Origin: Lachnospiraceae bacterium | Lineage (GTDB): Bacteria; Bacillota; Clostridia; Lachnospirales; Lachnospiraceae | DNA: 52,451 nucleotides | Direction of reading: 5' to 3' | NCBI GenBank assembly: GCA_017508825.1 | Contig: JAFWRC010000183.1 | Location: 1-52,451 of the forward strand | Part shown: positions 42,470-50,436 of the stretch, piece after piece | Numbering within the stretch: the first letter of the stretch is position 1 | How the letters are laid out: each line of letters opens with the position of its first letter | Notes under the pieces: model-generated | The model's input: the letters and a program-made list of their open reading frames with translations, nothing else | Database searches by the model: none | What the model was told of the DNA's origin: nothing | Position numbers and translations under genes: made by a program

Positions 42470-43798
42470 TTATCCGCATTCAAATGGGATTTCCATCTGC
42501 GTGCCGTCTTCGATGATGGTTTTTTCCTCTCTGTTTCCGGAGTTTGTTTCCACCCTCATCCAGCCCCGCTGTTTTCCGTAATGCGGTATATTTCTCGGAT
42601 TTGGATACGCCTTCCAGCCGGTGATCGTCCCGTTCATGATCTCCCCGATCTCTCTGGCCACACTGTTACGCGGTTTTCCAAATTCCTTCAAGGCTTCGTT
42701 ATAGATCTGCTGGACACAGACCACATCATTTTTCGTATGATCCAGCCATTCCTGGATCAAACCAGTCCAGGTATCTTCCTGCATAAACGGTCTCTGATAC
42801 TCGATCAGGTTCTTTTCCATCTCGGGCGGAAGCTTAAGCCGTACCTTTCCGTCACCGTACAAAACCATCATCTCCGCCCACATCTGGTCAAAGTACGCCC
42901 GGGATGCTGCCTCATCTTCCAGGATATGGATCTCCGCCTTGGAAGCATCGCACATGACCGGCAGGAATCTTCGGTTTCCGCTCCGGTCCAGGGGCAGGAA
43001 ATTCACCACATTGGTCGTGCCGGCAAAGACGCACTGTCTCGGAATATCTTCCGCTCTGGTACCGTAGGGTTTACGATAGTTATCGACCTGACTGCTTAAG
43101 AAACTCTTGATAGCTTCGTTATACCGGGTATTCAGTAAAGCGAGCATCTCGGCCATCTCACAGAACCAGTGTCCGGCCAGACGTTCGTAGATCTTGTCAT
43201 CATCCAGCTTCTTGATACTGTCCGTAAACCAGCTGTCGTTCCCACACAGAAAACGGACAAAGGAAGATTTTCCTGCTCCCTGGCCACCCACCAGGCACAG
43301 TATGTATTCAAACTTGCATCCCGGCCGGAATACCCTGCTGATCGCCCCCAACATACATAACTTCAGCGCCTCATATTCAAAGTCGCTGCCGGCCGCTCCT
43401 AGGAAATGCGACAGGGCATATCGCACCCGTTCCACACCATCCCACCGAAGATCCGTAAGGTAATCCCTGACCGGATGGTACTCGCGTTCTGCCGCTACGA
43501 TCTGCAGTGCATGCTGCAGGGACTTATCGTTTCGGTAGTGATAATACTTTTCCATGTAATGCCGGATAAAGACCTCATCCTTATCCGTAAGATCCGTTAC
43601 TGCCCGGCTCCATGGCATCGCTCCCTCCAGTTCGATCCGGTTCCTAAAAAGATTGGCTCTGATACTCCCCTTGAACAGGTCATCATTCTCCAGGATGATC
43701 TTCGCATTCTCGATCGTGCTATACGGCCAGCCTTTCTCCGATTTGTCCAGCATCGCATCCACATAGTTCTGATTCTGTGTCAGTATTTCGTTTTTCAA
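42470..43798 (-). CDS. VapE-family P-loop helicase (replication of the element)
   Basis: 442 aa, the virulence-associated E family (superfamily 3-like ATPase). Walker A GGQGAGKSS is at 171-179, followed by FCEMAEML (Walker B) and FAGTTNVVNFLPLDRSGNRRFLPV, the typical sensor/arginine-finger region. Such proteins act with a primase to start replication of integrated elements and phage satellites. The start is TTG at 43798, set by AAGGAG, inside the 3' end of the primase gene, with an 80-base overlap in another frame. Confidence 0.88.
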   Translation of the reverse strand: MKNEILTQNQNYVDAMLDKSEKGWPYSTIENAKIILENDDLFKGSIRANLFRNRIELEGAMPWSRAVTDLTDKDEVFIRHYMEKYYHYRNDKSLQHALQIVAAEREYHPVRDYLTDLRWDGVERVRYALSHFLGAAGSDFEYEALKLCMLGAISRVFRPGCKFEYILCLVGGQGAGKSSFVRFLCGNDSWFTDSIKKLDDDKIYERLAGHWFCEMAEMLALLNTRYNEAIKSFLSSQVDNYRKPYGTRAEDIPRQCVFAGTTNVVNFLPLDRSGNRRFLPVMCDASKAEIHILEDEAASRAYFDQMWAEMMVLYGDGKVRLKLPPEMEKNLIEYQRPFMQEDTWTGLIQEWLDHTKNDVVCVQQIYNEALKEFGKPRNSVAREIGEIMNGTITGWKAYPNPRNIPHYGKQRGWMRVETNSGNREEKTIIEDGTQMEIPFECG

Positions 43799-44360
43799 TT
43801 TTTTCTATCTCCTTTACCATTTCTTCATATTCGGAGCGCAGCTCCTCATCTGTCGCTTCAAAAACGCAATACTCAAAGAGATAATCCACATAGGACACAT
43901 CTTTGAGTGCGCAAACAAAAAGAGGACTCACATCAGAGTCCTCACTATCCTTTGGTTCATATCGTGCTATCCTTTTTCTCAGCTGATCGTGGAGCACGGA
44001 AATGCGTTCAAACAGTTTTCTTTTATCGAGGATCCATCGCCTCTGCGCATCCACTCTTGCGATATACTGTTTTCGTCCGGTATCTTTCTTCCCGGCATCA
44101 TCGTATAAGATACCAAACTCCTCTGCCAGCTTTTCTGCGGCATCCTTCATTCCTATCCCGTAATAATTCGCCGCAAAGTCGATCGCATCTCCCCTGGCTC
44201 CACAGCCGAAACAATAGTACCGCACATCCACTTTCATACTGGGATATCGGTCTGCATGAAACGGACAGCAGATCATCTTACTCCGATTCGGTCTTAATCC
44301 TGCCATAGTAGCAACATCGTAAGCCGTAACACTTTCCTTTACTGCCTGAAATACATTCAT
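43719..44360 (-). CDS. CHC2 zinc-finger DNA primase-like protein
   Basis: 213 aa. The DnaG-type zinc finger has CCPFHADRYPSMKVD then YYCFGCGARGDAIDF (about 31-67). The rest is helical and charged, without a TOPRIM catalytic domain, so it is either a loading factor or one part of a split primase. The ATG directly follows the relaxase stop (TGAATG), and vapE starts inside its 3' end, so the three genes are translationally linked. The usual partner of VapE in mobile elements. Confidence 0.88.
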   Translation of the reverse strand: MNVFQAVKESVTAYDVATMAGLRPNRSKMICCPFHADRYPSMKVDVRYYCFGCGARGDAIDFAANYYGIGMKDAAEKLAEEFGILYDDAGKKDTGRKQYIARVDAQRRWILDKRKLFERISVLHDQLRKRIARYEPKDSEDSDVSPLFVCALKDVSYVDYLFEYCVFEATDEELRSEYEEMVKEIEKIEKRNTDTESELCGCDAGQIGERLAV

Positions 44361-45827
44361 TCATCGGCTCCTTTCCGCCTCTCGTTTCCTGGTCTTATGC
44401 TGATCATAAATCTGTTTCTTAAAGGCATAAGCCTGGGAAGCCGCCTTCTTATACTTCTCCAGATCCGGTTTCAACGCCTGTATCTGCGCCTTATATCCGT
44501 CCCTTTCTTTGATGAGTTTATTGACCGGGATCTTCATATCGGGATACTGTTTCTTCAGTTCCCGCTCCGCCATATGATATGCATTCAGCTGTGGCTCATA
44601 CTTCTCGGCGAAGGCTTTCTTTTTCCTCGGATCCGCGATGCGATACCACTTCTGATATACCGGTCTGAATTCCTTATAGATCTTATATCGCTCCAGCACT
44701 TTATCGCAGGCTTTCACTTTCTCTTCCCATCCCTTCATTTCCTGTCGGATTCCGGACAGCTTGTCATACATCAACTTGGAATAATCCTTAAAATCTTCCA
44801 GATCATGAATATTGTTGTTTAGCACAAACTGATAAAGATCCAGCATTTTCCGGCTGGCGATCTTGCCCCTCGCATAGGTATACTTTTGTCTTATTTCTTT
44901 CTCGTAATCACCTAATGCTTCGAAAAGTTCCTTTGCTCTTGCCCGGTTCTCTTCCCTTGCCAACGCCTCGGCTTTCTTCCTTTCCTCAATATCCTCCAGG
45001 ATGCTTTTGAACGTATTCAGGATCTTCGTGAGTGCCTTATTTATACTCTTTATAAATCGGTTCCATTCACCCTTATCCGTTTTGAGCCCTCTGGCTTCCA
45101 TCGCCCTGACCTTTGGTCCTTCATGAACCTGCGGGAGCAGATCCAGCCCCTGATCGATATAGGAGCGATGATCTACCCGCTCCGGGATCCCGTTTCTCTC
45201 AAAAGCCTCATTCACTGTTCTTGCCCATTCCGCTCTCCAATGCTGCAGTGTCTCCGGCCGTCCCCAGTCCGTATCCCAGACGGCATTAAAGAGGTCTTCG
45301 CCATCCGGTCCTTTGATCCGGTTTCCGTTTTCGTCGAGAACATATTCCCTGTGCTGTTTGCTCCCCCAGGAACCATCTTCCTTCAGCGGACGTATCGGAG
45401 CCAGCACATGGACATGCGGATTGGGAATGTCATCCTCTCCTTTCCCCGGATCATGAAAAGCCACATCACAGATCATCCCCCTAGCCACGAAATTCTGCAT
45501 GATAAACTCTCTGGCGATCCGTATGTTTTCTTCTCTGCTCAGTTCGTTCTGAAGAGCAAAGTCAAAGGAATATGCCAGCTGCGCTTTGGGATGTTTCTCG
45601 ACTTTTTCCAATTCGTTCCAAAGGGTCTGCCTGTCAGAAAACCGTTCCGGTGCATTCTCCGGCAATAGGATTTCCGACATGATCACACCGCCTTTCTTTG
45701 TGTAATCATGAAATCCGCCGTAATAATCATCCTGCAGTTTTTCCCCTGCCCGGTACGCTGCAGCAGCTACTGCGCTTTGCCCGGCTCCTCTGGATACCCG
45801 GTCAACATGAAAATGATAAAGTGCCAT
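44361..45827 (-). CDS. MobA/MobL relaxase (MobQ family)
   Basis: 488 aa. The N-terminal relaxase domain (about 1-220) starts MALYHFHVDRVSRGAGQSAVAAAAYRAGE. The catalytic metal site is NPHVHVLAPIRP, with HxH of motif III. The C-terminal half is a long coiled, lysine-rich region with no primase or helicase. It nicks oriT and pilots the strand into a recipient with a helper secretion system. It overlaps the preceding small gene by a TAATG. A candidate oriT lies about 560 bases upstream. Confidence 0.93.
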   Translation of the reverse strand: MALYHFHVDRVSRGAGQSAVAAAAYRAGEKLQDDYYGGFHDYTKKGGVIMSEILLPENAPERFSDRQTLWNELEKVEKHPKAQLAYSFDFALQNELSREENIRIAREFIMQNFVARGMICDVAFHDPGKGEDDIPNPHVHVLAPIRPLKEDGSWGSKQHREYVLDENGNRIKGPDGEDLFNAVWDTDWGRPETLQHWRAEWARTVNEAFERNGIPERVDHRSYIDQGLDLLPQVHEGPKVRAMEARGLKTDKGEWNRFIKSINKALTKILNTFKSILEDIEERKKAEALAREENRARAKELFEALGDYEKEIRQKYTYARGKIASRKMLDLYQFVLNNNIHDLEDFKDYSKLMYDKLSGIRQEMKGWEEKVKACDKVLERYKIYKEFRPVYQKWYRIADPRKKKAFAEKYEPQLNAYHMAERELKKQYPDMKIPVNKLIKERDGYKAQIQALKPDLEKYKKAASQAYAFKKQIYDQHKTRKREAERSR

Positions 45828-46138
45828 TACTGCATCACCTCCCCGATCGGTTTCGGCTTAAAGTTCCTTGCGTACTCTTTCACTCCCGGGATCTTTAACA
45901 GCCCTTCGCAGAACTGGATGAAATCCGTTTTGCTCGCATCTTTGATCACCGGAAAGAAATGTTCCATATCTCCGGCCTTCGTGCACAGCATGTGCGTGCG
46001 TCTGGATCTTTCGATCTTCCCCAGCTTCGCAATCTTATTCTCTGTTCGGATAAGCTGATGCTCGTCCTGCTCCAATCGCGTTTTTGAGTCCTCCACCTCC
46101 CTTCGCATTCTTTCAAAATTCTCTTTTTTCTCTGCCAT
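45827..46138 (-). CDS. Mobilization accessory protein (DUF3847-like)
   Basis: 103 aa. A coiled N-terminal half (EKKENFERMRREVEDSKTRLEQDEHQ) is followed by the RRTHMLCTKAGDMEHFF block typical of small proteins encoded before MobA/MobL relaxases. It probably assists nicking or DNA binding. AAAGGAGGAG precedes ATG at 46138; a longer frame starting upstream overlaps a terminator and is unlikely. The stop overlaps the relaxase ATG. Confidence 0.8.
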   Translation of the reverse strand: MAEKKENFERMRREVEDSKTRLEQDEHQLIRTENKIAKLGKIERSRRTHMLCTKAGDMEHFFPVIKDASKTDFIQFCEGLLKIPGVKEYARNFKPKPIGEVMQ

Positions 46139-46168
46139 GTTCTTCTCCTCCTTTTGATTTTTTGGCAT

Positions 46169-46206
46169 AAAAAAAGCGCCCCGGATTTTTCCGAAACGCT
46201 ATTTTT
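46169..46206 (-). terminator. Terminator or attenuator ahead of the mob operon
   Basis: On the minus strand AGCG-TTT-CGG-AAAAAT-CCG-GGG-CGCT is followed by seven T's. It lies only 31 bases before the mob operon's first ATG, so it might attenuate it or end upstream transcripts. Confidence 0.75.
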
Positions 46207-46246
46207 CACAAGTATAATAATATCAGCCCGTTCCATTCTTGAAAAT

Positions 46247-46301
46247 GGACAAACGGTAGACAATCGGTGGACAGCCGGTGGACAATTGGTGGACACCGCC
46301 C
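46247..46301. repeat. Direct repeat array I: TGGACANNNGG, five copies, 11-bp period
   Basis: TGGACA or TAGACA starts at 46247, 46258, 46269, 46280 and 46291, exactly 11 bases apart. The same hexamer with the same period recurs outside the right att site (51459-51491). Confidence 0.9.
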
Positions 46302-46368
46302 TTCTCCGCAGCGCAGCGAAGGCAATCCCCGGCTATGCCGGATCCCTTCCGGCTCCTGCCGGACGCAC

Positions 46369-46410
46369 TACATCCCATAGGGATGTATAGAAGTGCGCCC
46401 TTATTAAAAT
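46369..46410 (+). other. Candidate oriT with RSF1010/MobQ-like nic region
   Basis: An 8-bp inverted repeat TACATCCC-ATA-GGGATGTA (46369-46387) is followed by TAG and AAGTGCGCCCTTATT. The core AAGTGCG/CCCT equals the nic consensus of RSF1010 and Ti-type MobQ origins, which also follow a short inverted repeat. The nick is predicted between 46397 and 46398. The relaxase upstream is of the matching family. Confidence 0.75.
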
Positions 46411-46512
46411 AAGGGAAAAAGAAAAGGACCGCTCCTCATCGGTGGCGATCCTTACATCTTTTATCGACATTATAATCTTATCACAGTTTTCCTCCGTCCG
46501 AAAGTGTAAAAA

Positions 46513-46589
46513 GGTGGTATTCATGTGGTATTCAGGTAGCGTAAAGGTGGTATCCAGGTGGATCCAAGGTGGTATCCGGGTGCAACGTC
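46513..46589. repeat. Direct repeat array II: GGTGGTATYCA, seven units, 11-bp period
   Basis: Units begin at 46513, 46524, 46535, 46546, 46557, 46568 and 46579. Most read GGTGGTATTCA or GGTGGTATCCA; units 3, 5 and 7 are degenerate. Confidence 0.88.
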
Positions 46590-46682
46590 CAACTATTCTC
46601 ACCTTATCAAAATAAGGGATGCTGCAAAAAAGCTTCCTTATCGCTCCATCATAACTATAACACCATCCTCATCCCGCGTAAA

Positions 46683-46732
46683 AGTTCATTGCGGGTTCAT
46701 GCTGGGTGAATTTCGGTTCCGATCGGGTTCAC
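46683..46732. repeat. Degenerate direct repeat array III around GGGTTCA
   Basis: GTTCA-like cores occur at 46684, 46695, 46706 (GTGAA), 46716 and 46727, with spacings 11, 11, 10, 11. Confidence 0.55.
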
Positions 46733-46793
46733 TTTGCAAACCGATCACATTATAAATATATCAGGTCTGCAAGAAGAAAAAAATACTAAAACA

Positions 46794-46837
46794 GTACTAT
46801 TTCCGTACTATTTCGGTACTATTTTCGTACTATTTCC
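46794..46837. repeat. Direct repeat array IV: GTACTATTTYC, four copies, 11-bp period
   Basis: Four head-to-tail units start at 46794, 46805, 46816 and 46827, about 30 bases before the end of the DUF6273 gene. The rest of 46139-46868 holds no gene that I can support. Confidence 0.92.
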
Positions 46838-46868
46838 TTCCGTTATTTTATTCTTTTCTAATCCTTAA

Positions 46869-48041
46869 CTACTTCTTGATTTGGTACCACATTGCCGGAC
46901 GAACACCGATATTTTCAGAATCCACCTTCAGCCCCGCATCGTGTTTTGATATTTCTTCCCAATCCAAATTGTAACCGTTATCAATATACTTTATAATACA
47001 ATAGTTTTGACCAGCTCCATGGTCTCTAAGCCACCAGGGAGAGCTTCCATCCTCCCTTACTTTTAATCCTCTGTAAATTGCCTCTGTTGACCCTACCGTC
47101 CAAGCATTATCATAGTCATCTTTATACATTCCACTAAGATTTTGCATCTCAAATGCCAGTGTCAGCATATATTCTTTTTCTGAAAGGATAAATATATGAT
47201 CCGATGTATCATTCCCCCCTTGTATATCATAATATTTTTCTTGATCTCTATATCTTGAATCTTCGTTTTCCAAATGTGTATTCTTGATCTGTGCTCGTTC
47301 TTCTTCAGAAAAAGCCTGGTTATAAAAATCTTCATTAAGCCATTTACGTAATGTACTATTCTCCCAGGTTATATTTTCCAACGAATCATTATACGGCTTG
47401 CTATCCAGGATAAAACGGCTTAACAAAAGCACGGATTCATCGTCTTTTTGCAGAAGGATCCATTCTATATCTTCCGAGCCATTATCCGTATTATGATCCT
47501 GTTCATATTTTCCTACGCAAACAACATCCCCTATGCTTGCATCTTGTATCAAAACCGGATCCTGCACTCTGCTTTCCCAATAGTTTTCGCCCAGGGAAGC
47601 TCTCATTCTTTCAACACCATCCCGACAAGACAGTTCAGGATCATGCAGCAAATCAATACGATACTTCAGATCCAATACATATCCGTCAATCTCTTCATTA
47701 TCTTTTGGTGTACGATATTGCTCAACTGCAGCTATTCCTTCTAAATATATCTTTTCCGCCTTTTCAAGTCTTTCGTTCTTTTCTTCCCACTCTCCCCATA
47801 GAACATAACCGTAATGCACCCTCACTGCGTATGGTTCTGATTTAAATAGTTCAATCATTTTTTTATACTCATGATGATCAGCGTAATACATCCCCTTTTC
47901 GTACGTATCCATATTACTCCATTCATCAGAGTGTTCCATTCTGGCCACCTCTGAATTAATAGTTTTTATACATTTTCCAAGTAGGATTGCTATCACCATT
48001 ATCAGGAATATGATTATGCAGATATTTTTTTTATGATTCAT
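46869..48041 (-). CDS. DUF6273 domain membrane-anchored protein (cargo)
   Basis: 390 aa. A membrane anchor at about 5-24 is followed by a helical TPR-like region (about 45-125, YEKGMYYADHHEYKKMIELF) and a C-terminal DUF6273 domain (about 165-390). Its landmarks are IEWILLQKDDESVLLLSRF, TWENSTLRKWLNEDFYNQAF, SPWWLRDHG and VRPAMWYQIKK. DUF6273 has a lectin-like or sulfatase-modifying-factor-like look, with no proven role. GAGGAG lies before ATG 48041. It follows the ABC module on the same strand and is much more AT-rich than the core genes. Confidence 0.82.
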   Translation of the reverse strand: MNHKKNICIIIFLIMVIAILLGKCIKTINSEVARMEHSDEWSNMDTYEKGMYYADHHEYKKMIELFKSEPYAVRVHYGYVLWGEWEEKNERLEKAEKIYLEGIAAVEQYRTPKDNEEIDGYVLDLKYRIDLLHDPELSCRDGVERMRASLGENYWESRVQDPVLIQDASIGDVVCVGKYEQDHNTDNGSEDIEWILLQKDDESVLLLSRFILDSKPYNDSLENITWENSTLRKWLNEDFYNQAFSEEERAQIKNTHLENEDSRYRDQEKYYDIQGGNDTSDHIFILSEKEYMLTLAFEMQNLSGMYKDDYDNAWTVGSTEAIYRGLKVREDGSSPWWLRDHGAGQNYCIIKYIDNGYNLDWEEISKHDAGLKVDSENIGVRPAMWYQIKK

Positions 48042-48056
48042 TTTTTCTCTCCTCAT

Positions 48057-48722
48057 TCAATCTCTCCCAAATCTCATAAAATAGCTATTCCTTGGTTCGA
48101 TTTTATTATACTCAAGATTTTCATTTATACACATAATATTCCATGAATTTCCCACCGATGTAAGGATAACATACATGCATAACGTTGAAAGCCACGTTCC
48201 GCTCAACGAGAGCGCCAACAACATCAATGCCATAGTAAATACTGCCCCCGCCATATAACAGCCAAGCGTCAGGAAAAAGCTGTTTTCGTCACCCATTCTG
48301 ACATTAGGAAGCATCGCTGATAATCCTTCCAAGAGCAATCCCTCAAACAGAAATATCCCGGCATCAATCGTAAGTACTGCCAATGCATTCGTTAATGCAA
48401 AGCTCTTTTTTGTTATCGGCAACGCAAGAATACAGTCGCTCCCGGCCTGTCTGTTCTGCCACGCAAACAGAAAAAACAGCAATGCAGGAGAAACCACAAG
48501 AAACACTAAGATCATCGGATAAGAAAGTCGCACAAACGAATAGTATATCCGATCCGCGCCAATCTGTCTCCCGACTGTCTGATCCACATGCAGCAAATAT
48601 GCAATCTCAAACAATGCTAAAAATGCCGTGATCGCTGCTACTGGAAATGATAGTCTGTGCACTGCCTCCTTATATGCTCCTTTATGAAACAATCTGCCAT
48701 CATGCCTGTTCATCCTGTCCAT
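48057..48722 (-). CDS. ABC transporter permease, apparently C-terminally truncated
   Basis: 221 aa. It starts MDRMNRHDGRLFHKGAYKEAVHRLSFP, like permeases of GntR-linked YtrABC-type exporters, and has about six helices (for example ITAFLALFEIAYLL, LVFLVVSPALLFFLFAW, FTMALMLLALSLSGTWL). Known relatives usually extend several hundred residues further, so the short length and the abrupt end SYFMRFGRD point to truncation. It overlaps the ATPase gene by 23 bases in another frame. The complex may be partial or may rely on a second permease. Confidence 0.7.
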   Translation of the reverse strand: MDRMNRHDGRLFHKGAYKEAVHRLSFPVAAITAFLALFEIAYLLHVDQTVGRQIGADRIYYSFVRLSYPMILVFLVVSPALLFFLFAWQNRQAGSDCILALPITKKSFALTNALAVLTIDAGIFLFEGLLLEGLSAMLPNVRMGDENSFFLTLGCYMAGAVFTMALMLLALSLSGTWLSTLCMYVILTSVGNSWNIMCINENLEYNKIEPRNSYFMRFGRD

Positions 48723-49623
48723 CTCCTTTCACCTCGATATCGAATGAGTATCCAATCGTCTGCACTTCGCAAAGAAACATCTCCTCTAACGTAAGCGGCA
48801 GAATTTCCATCAGCATAGGATGTTTCCCCTTCAGAAAACCGCGTATTTCTTCTTCACTACCACGGACAACAAGATTTGTCACTGCACCTTTTTTCTCATA
48901 TTTCACAATTTCCAAACCTTCAAAAATACTACGGTCATATTTCTTCTGAAATGCCACTTGTACTTTTAGCAATTCATTCCCTATCGAATCCATGCTCTGA
49001 TCCAAAAGTATTTTTCCATCATGCAAGAACAAAAGCTGGTCGCATAGATCCTGAAGTTCACGAAGAGAATGACTGCTTACTAATACCGTCATAGCCCGGT
49101 CTGCCACTTCACAACACAATAGTTTACGCATTGCATCTTTTACTACCGGATCCAATCCATCAAAACTCTCATCCAGCAAAAGTACTTCCGGTCTGGATGC
49201 AAGCGCCATCACCATAGCCGCCTGTCGACGCATCCCTTTTGAAAAACTCTGGAGTTTTTTCTTCGAATCCAGGCGGAATGTCTCACAAAGAGAATGAAAA
49301 TAGTCTATGTCATACGCTTGATAGTACGATTTATAAAACTGAGCCATATGTTCCATATCTGCCCCACCTGGGAAATAGGATTCGTCCGCTTGAAAAAACA
49401 TCTTCTGCTTAACCACCGGATTTTCATATAGTTCCTGCCCGTCAACCAGTATTTCTCCTGACAACGGCTTGTAAACACCACTTATGCATCGAAGCAGGGT
49501 AGATTTTCCGGCTCCATTGGATCCGATCAGTCCGCAGATGCTTCCTGATGCAATCTTTGTCGTCACGCCTTTCAGCACCATTTTGTCCTCAAATCCTTTG
49601 GACAGGTTCTTAAGCTCTATCAT
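48700..49623 (-). CDS. ABC transporter ATP-binding protein (YtrB-like)
   Basis: 307 aa. Walker A GSNGAGKST (about 34-42), the Q-loop QADES, an atypical signature SFSKGMRRQ and Walker B VLLLDESFDGLD are visible, then the H-loop SSHSL. The C-terminal extension of about 90 residues is typical of drug or lantibiotic exporters. It overlaps the GntR stop by ATGA and the permease start, so the three are one unit. Likely exports a peptide or toxic compound; the substrate is unknown. Confidence 0.9.
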   Translation of the reverse strand: MIELKNLSKGFEDKMVLKGVTTKIASGSICGLIGSNGAGKSTLLRCISGVYKPLSGEILVDGQELYENPVVKQKMFFQADESYFPGGADMEHMAQFYKSYYQAYDIDYFHSLCETFRLDSKKKLQSFSKGMRRQAAMVMALASRPEVLLLDESFDGLDPVVKDAMRKLLCCEVADRAMTVLVSSHSLRELQDLCDQLLFLHDGKILLDQSMDSIGNELLKVQVAFQKKYDRSIFEGLEIVKYEKKGAVTNLVVRGSEEEIRGFLKGKHPMLMEILPLTLEEMFLCEVQTIGYSFDIEVKGDGQDEQA

Positions 49624-49994
49624 TCCCCGTCACCTCCATAAACCTTCTCTATGCATTTCAGGATCTCTGATTTATCAATTCCCGCCAAGCGAAAATTCCT
49701 CAGGTATTTCTCCAGTTCTTTCAATTCTTCCCTATGCTCTCCGGCCAACACCTCCCTGGCCTTTTGTGAGATGAAACTGCCCTTTCCCGGAACAGAACAC
49801 GTGATCCCTCGCCGGTCTAATTCCGCAAATGCTTTCTGTATCGTATTTGGATTGATTGCAAGGCTCCCCGCCAGCGTACGAACGCTGGGCAGTTTGTCGC
49901 CTTCACGCAACACCCCGGTTAGTATATAGTTTTCCACCTGCCGTATCAGTTGCTCATACACCGGCACATGGCTCAGATTATCAATCTGAAACAT
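49620..49994 (-). CDS. GntR-family regulator, YtrA subfamily
   Basis: 124 aa. An N-terminal winged HTH (about 1-72) has the GntR marks VPVYEQLIRQVENYI, LREGDKLPSVRTLAGSLAINPNTIQKAFAELDRRG. A short C-terminal dimer region lacks a ligand domain, as in YtrA. AGGAG precedes the ATG at 49994. It regulates the ABC module that it starts, through the operator just upstream. Confidence 0.92.
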   Translation of the reverse strand: MFQIDNLSHVPVYEQLIRQVENYILTGVLREGDKLPSVRTLAGSLAINPNTIQKAFAELDRRGITCSVPGKGSFISQKAREVLAGEHREELKELEKYLRNFRLAGIDKSEILKCIEKVYGGDGE

Positions 49995-50019
49995 AATTAC
50001 TCCTAATCGCCTCGTGTTT

Positions 50020-50044
50020 ACTGTATTACTTCGCATAGTACAGT
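50020..50044 (-). promoter_or_regulatory. Operator of the GntR/ABC operon
   Basis: A 25-base inverted repeat with ACTGTA and TACAGT ends and partly matching inner bases (ACTGTATTAC, ATAGTACAGT). On the minus strand it covers a possible -10 (TACTAT). The regulator encoded 26 bases downstream is the likely ligand. Confidence 0.75.
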
Positions 50045-50178
50045 TTAACTAAAAGTATCACATTCGTATTCCTGTGTCAAGTATTACCTCGATCCCCGAT
50101 GGCGTAATTGCGACAGGTTCGCCTAAAAAGGCAGACCCGTGATTTCCCTACAACAACTTACTTTTATTCCAGAATACC

Positions 50179-50397
50179 TTACCTTTTCCAAAAAGGTACC
50201 ACCTCATATTCTTCAAAAGGAAGCTCCGGAACTCCATACTCGTCATCTTTTCCAAAAAAATCACCATTTCTATCCAAAAACAGTACCGCCCTGACTTCGT
50301 GCGGGTCAACTATGATATTAGTAGCTCGTGAATAAACAAACAAAAGAGAGGCATACTCATTCCGGAAAAAAACTATTGTATATCGTGTCGTTATACA
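50179..50397 (-). pseudogene. Possible gene remnant, 72-codon open frame without start
   Basis: The minus-strand frame from 50397 to TAA at 50179 reads protein-like sequence (NEYASLLFVYSRATNII, VDPHEVRAVLFLDRNGDFFG, PELPFEEYEVVPFWKR) but has no start codon with an RBS. It may be the C-terminal remnant of a lost gene. It overlaps the promoter of the toxin-antitoxin operon on the other strand. I do not recognise the family. The stretch 50045-50436 holds nothing else apart from that promoter. Confidence 0.4.
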
Positions 50398-50404
50398 TTA
50401 TAAT
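50376..50404 (+). promoter_or_regulatory. Promoter of the toxin-antitoxin operon
   Basis: TTGTAT (50376-50381), 17 bases, TATAAT (50399-50404). The AT-rich TATACATTATAATACATA around the -10 is nearly symmetric and could be the antitoxin operator. Confidence 0.7.
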
Positions 50405-50436
50405 ACATATAGATCTTATGAAAGAAGGTGAAGCAA

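Noticed and set aside
46333-46602. 89-aa minus-strand ORF with repeated residues (IHLDTTF)
   Set aside because: Its repeats come from the 11-bp DNA array II. It spans the oriT candidate and has no RBS.
46247-46837. CRISPR array
   Set aside because: Repeats are 11 bp and head-to-tail with no spacers, and no cas genes are present.
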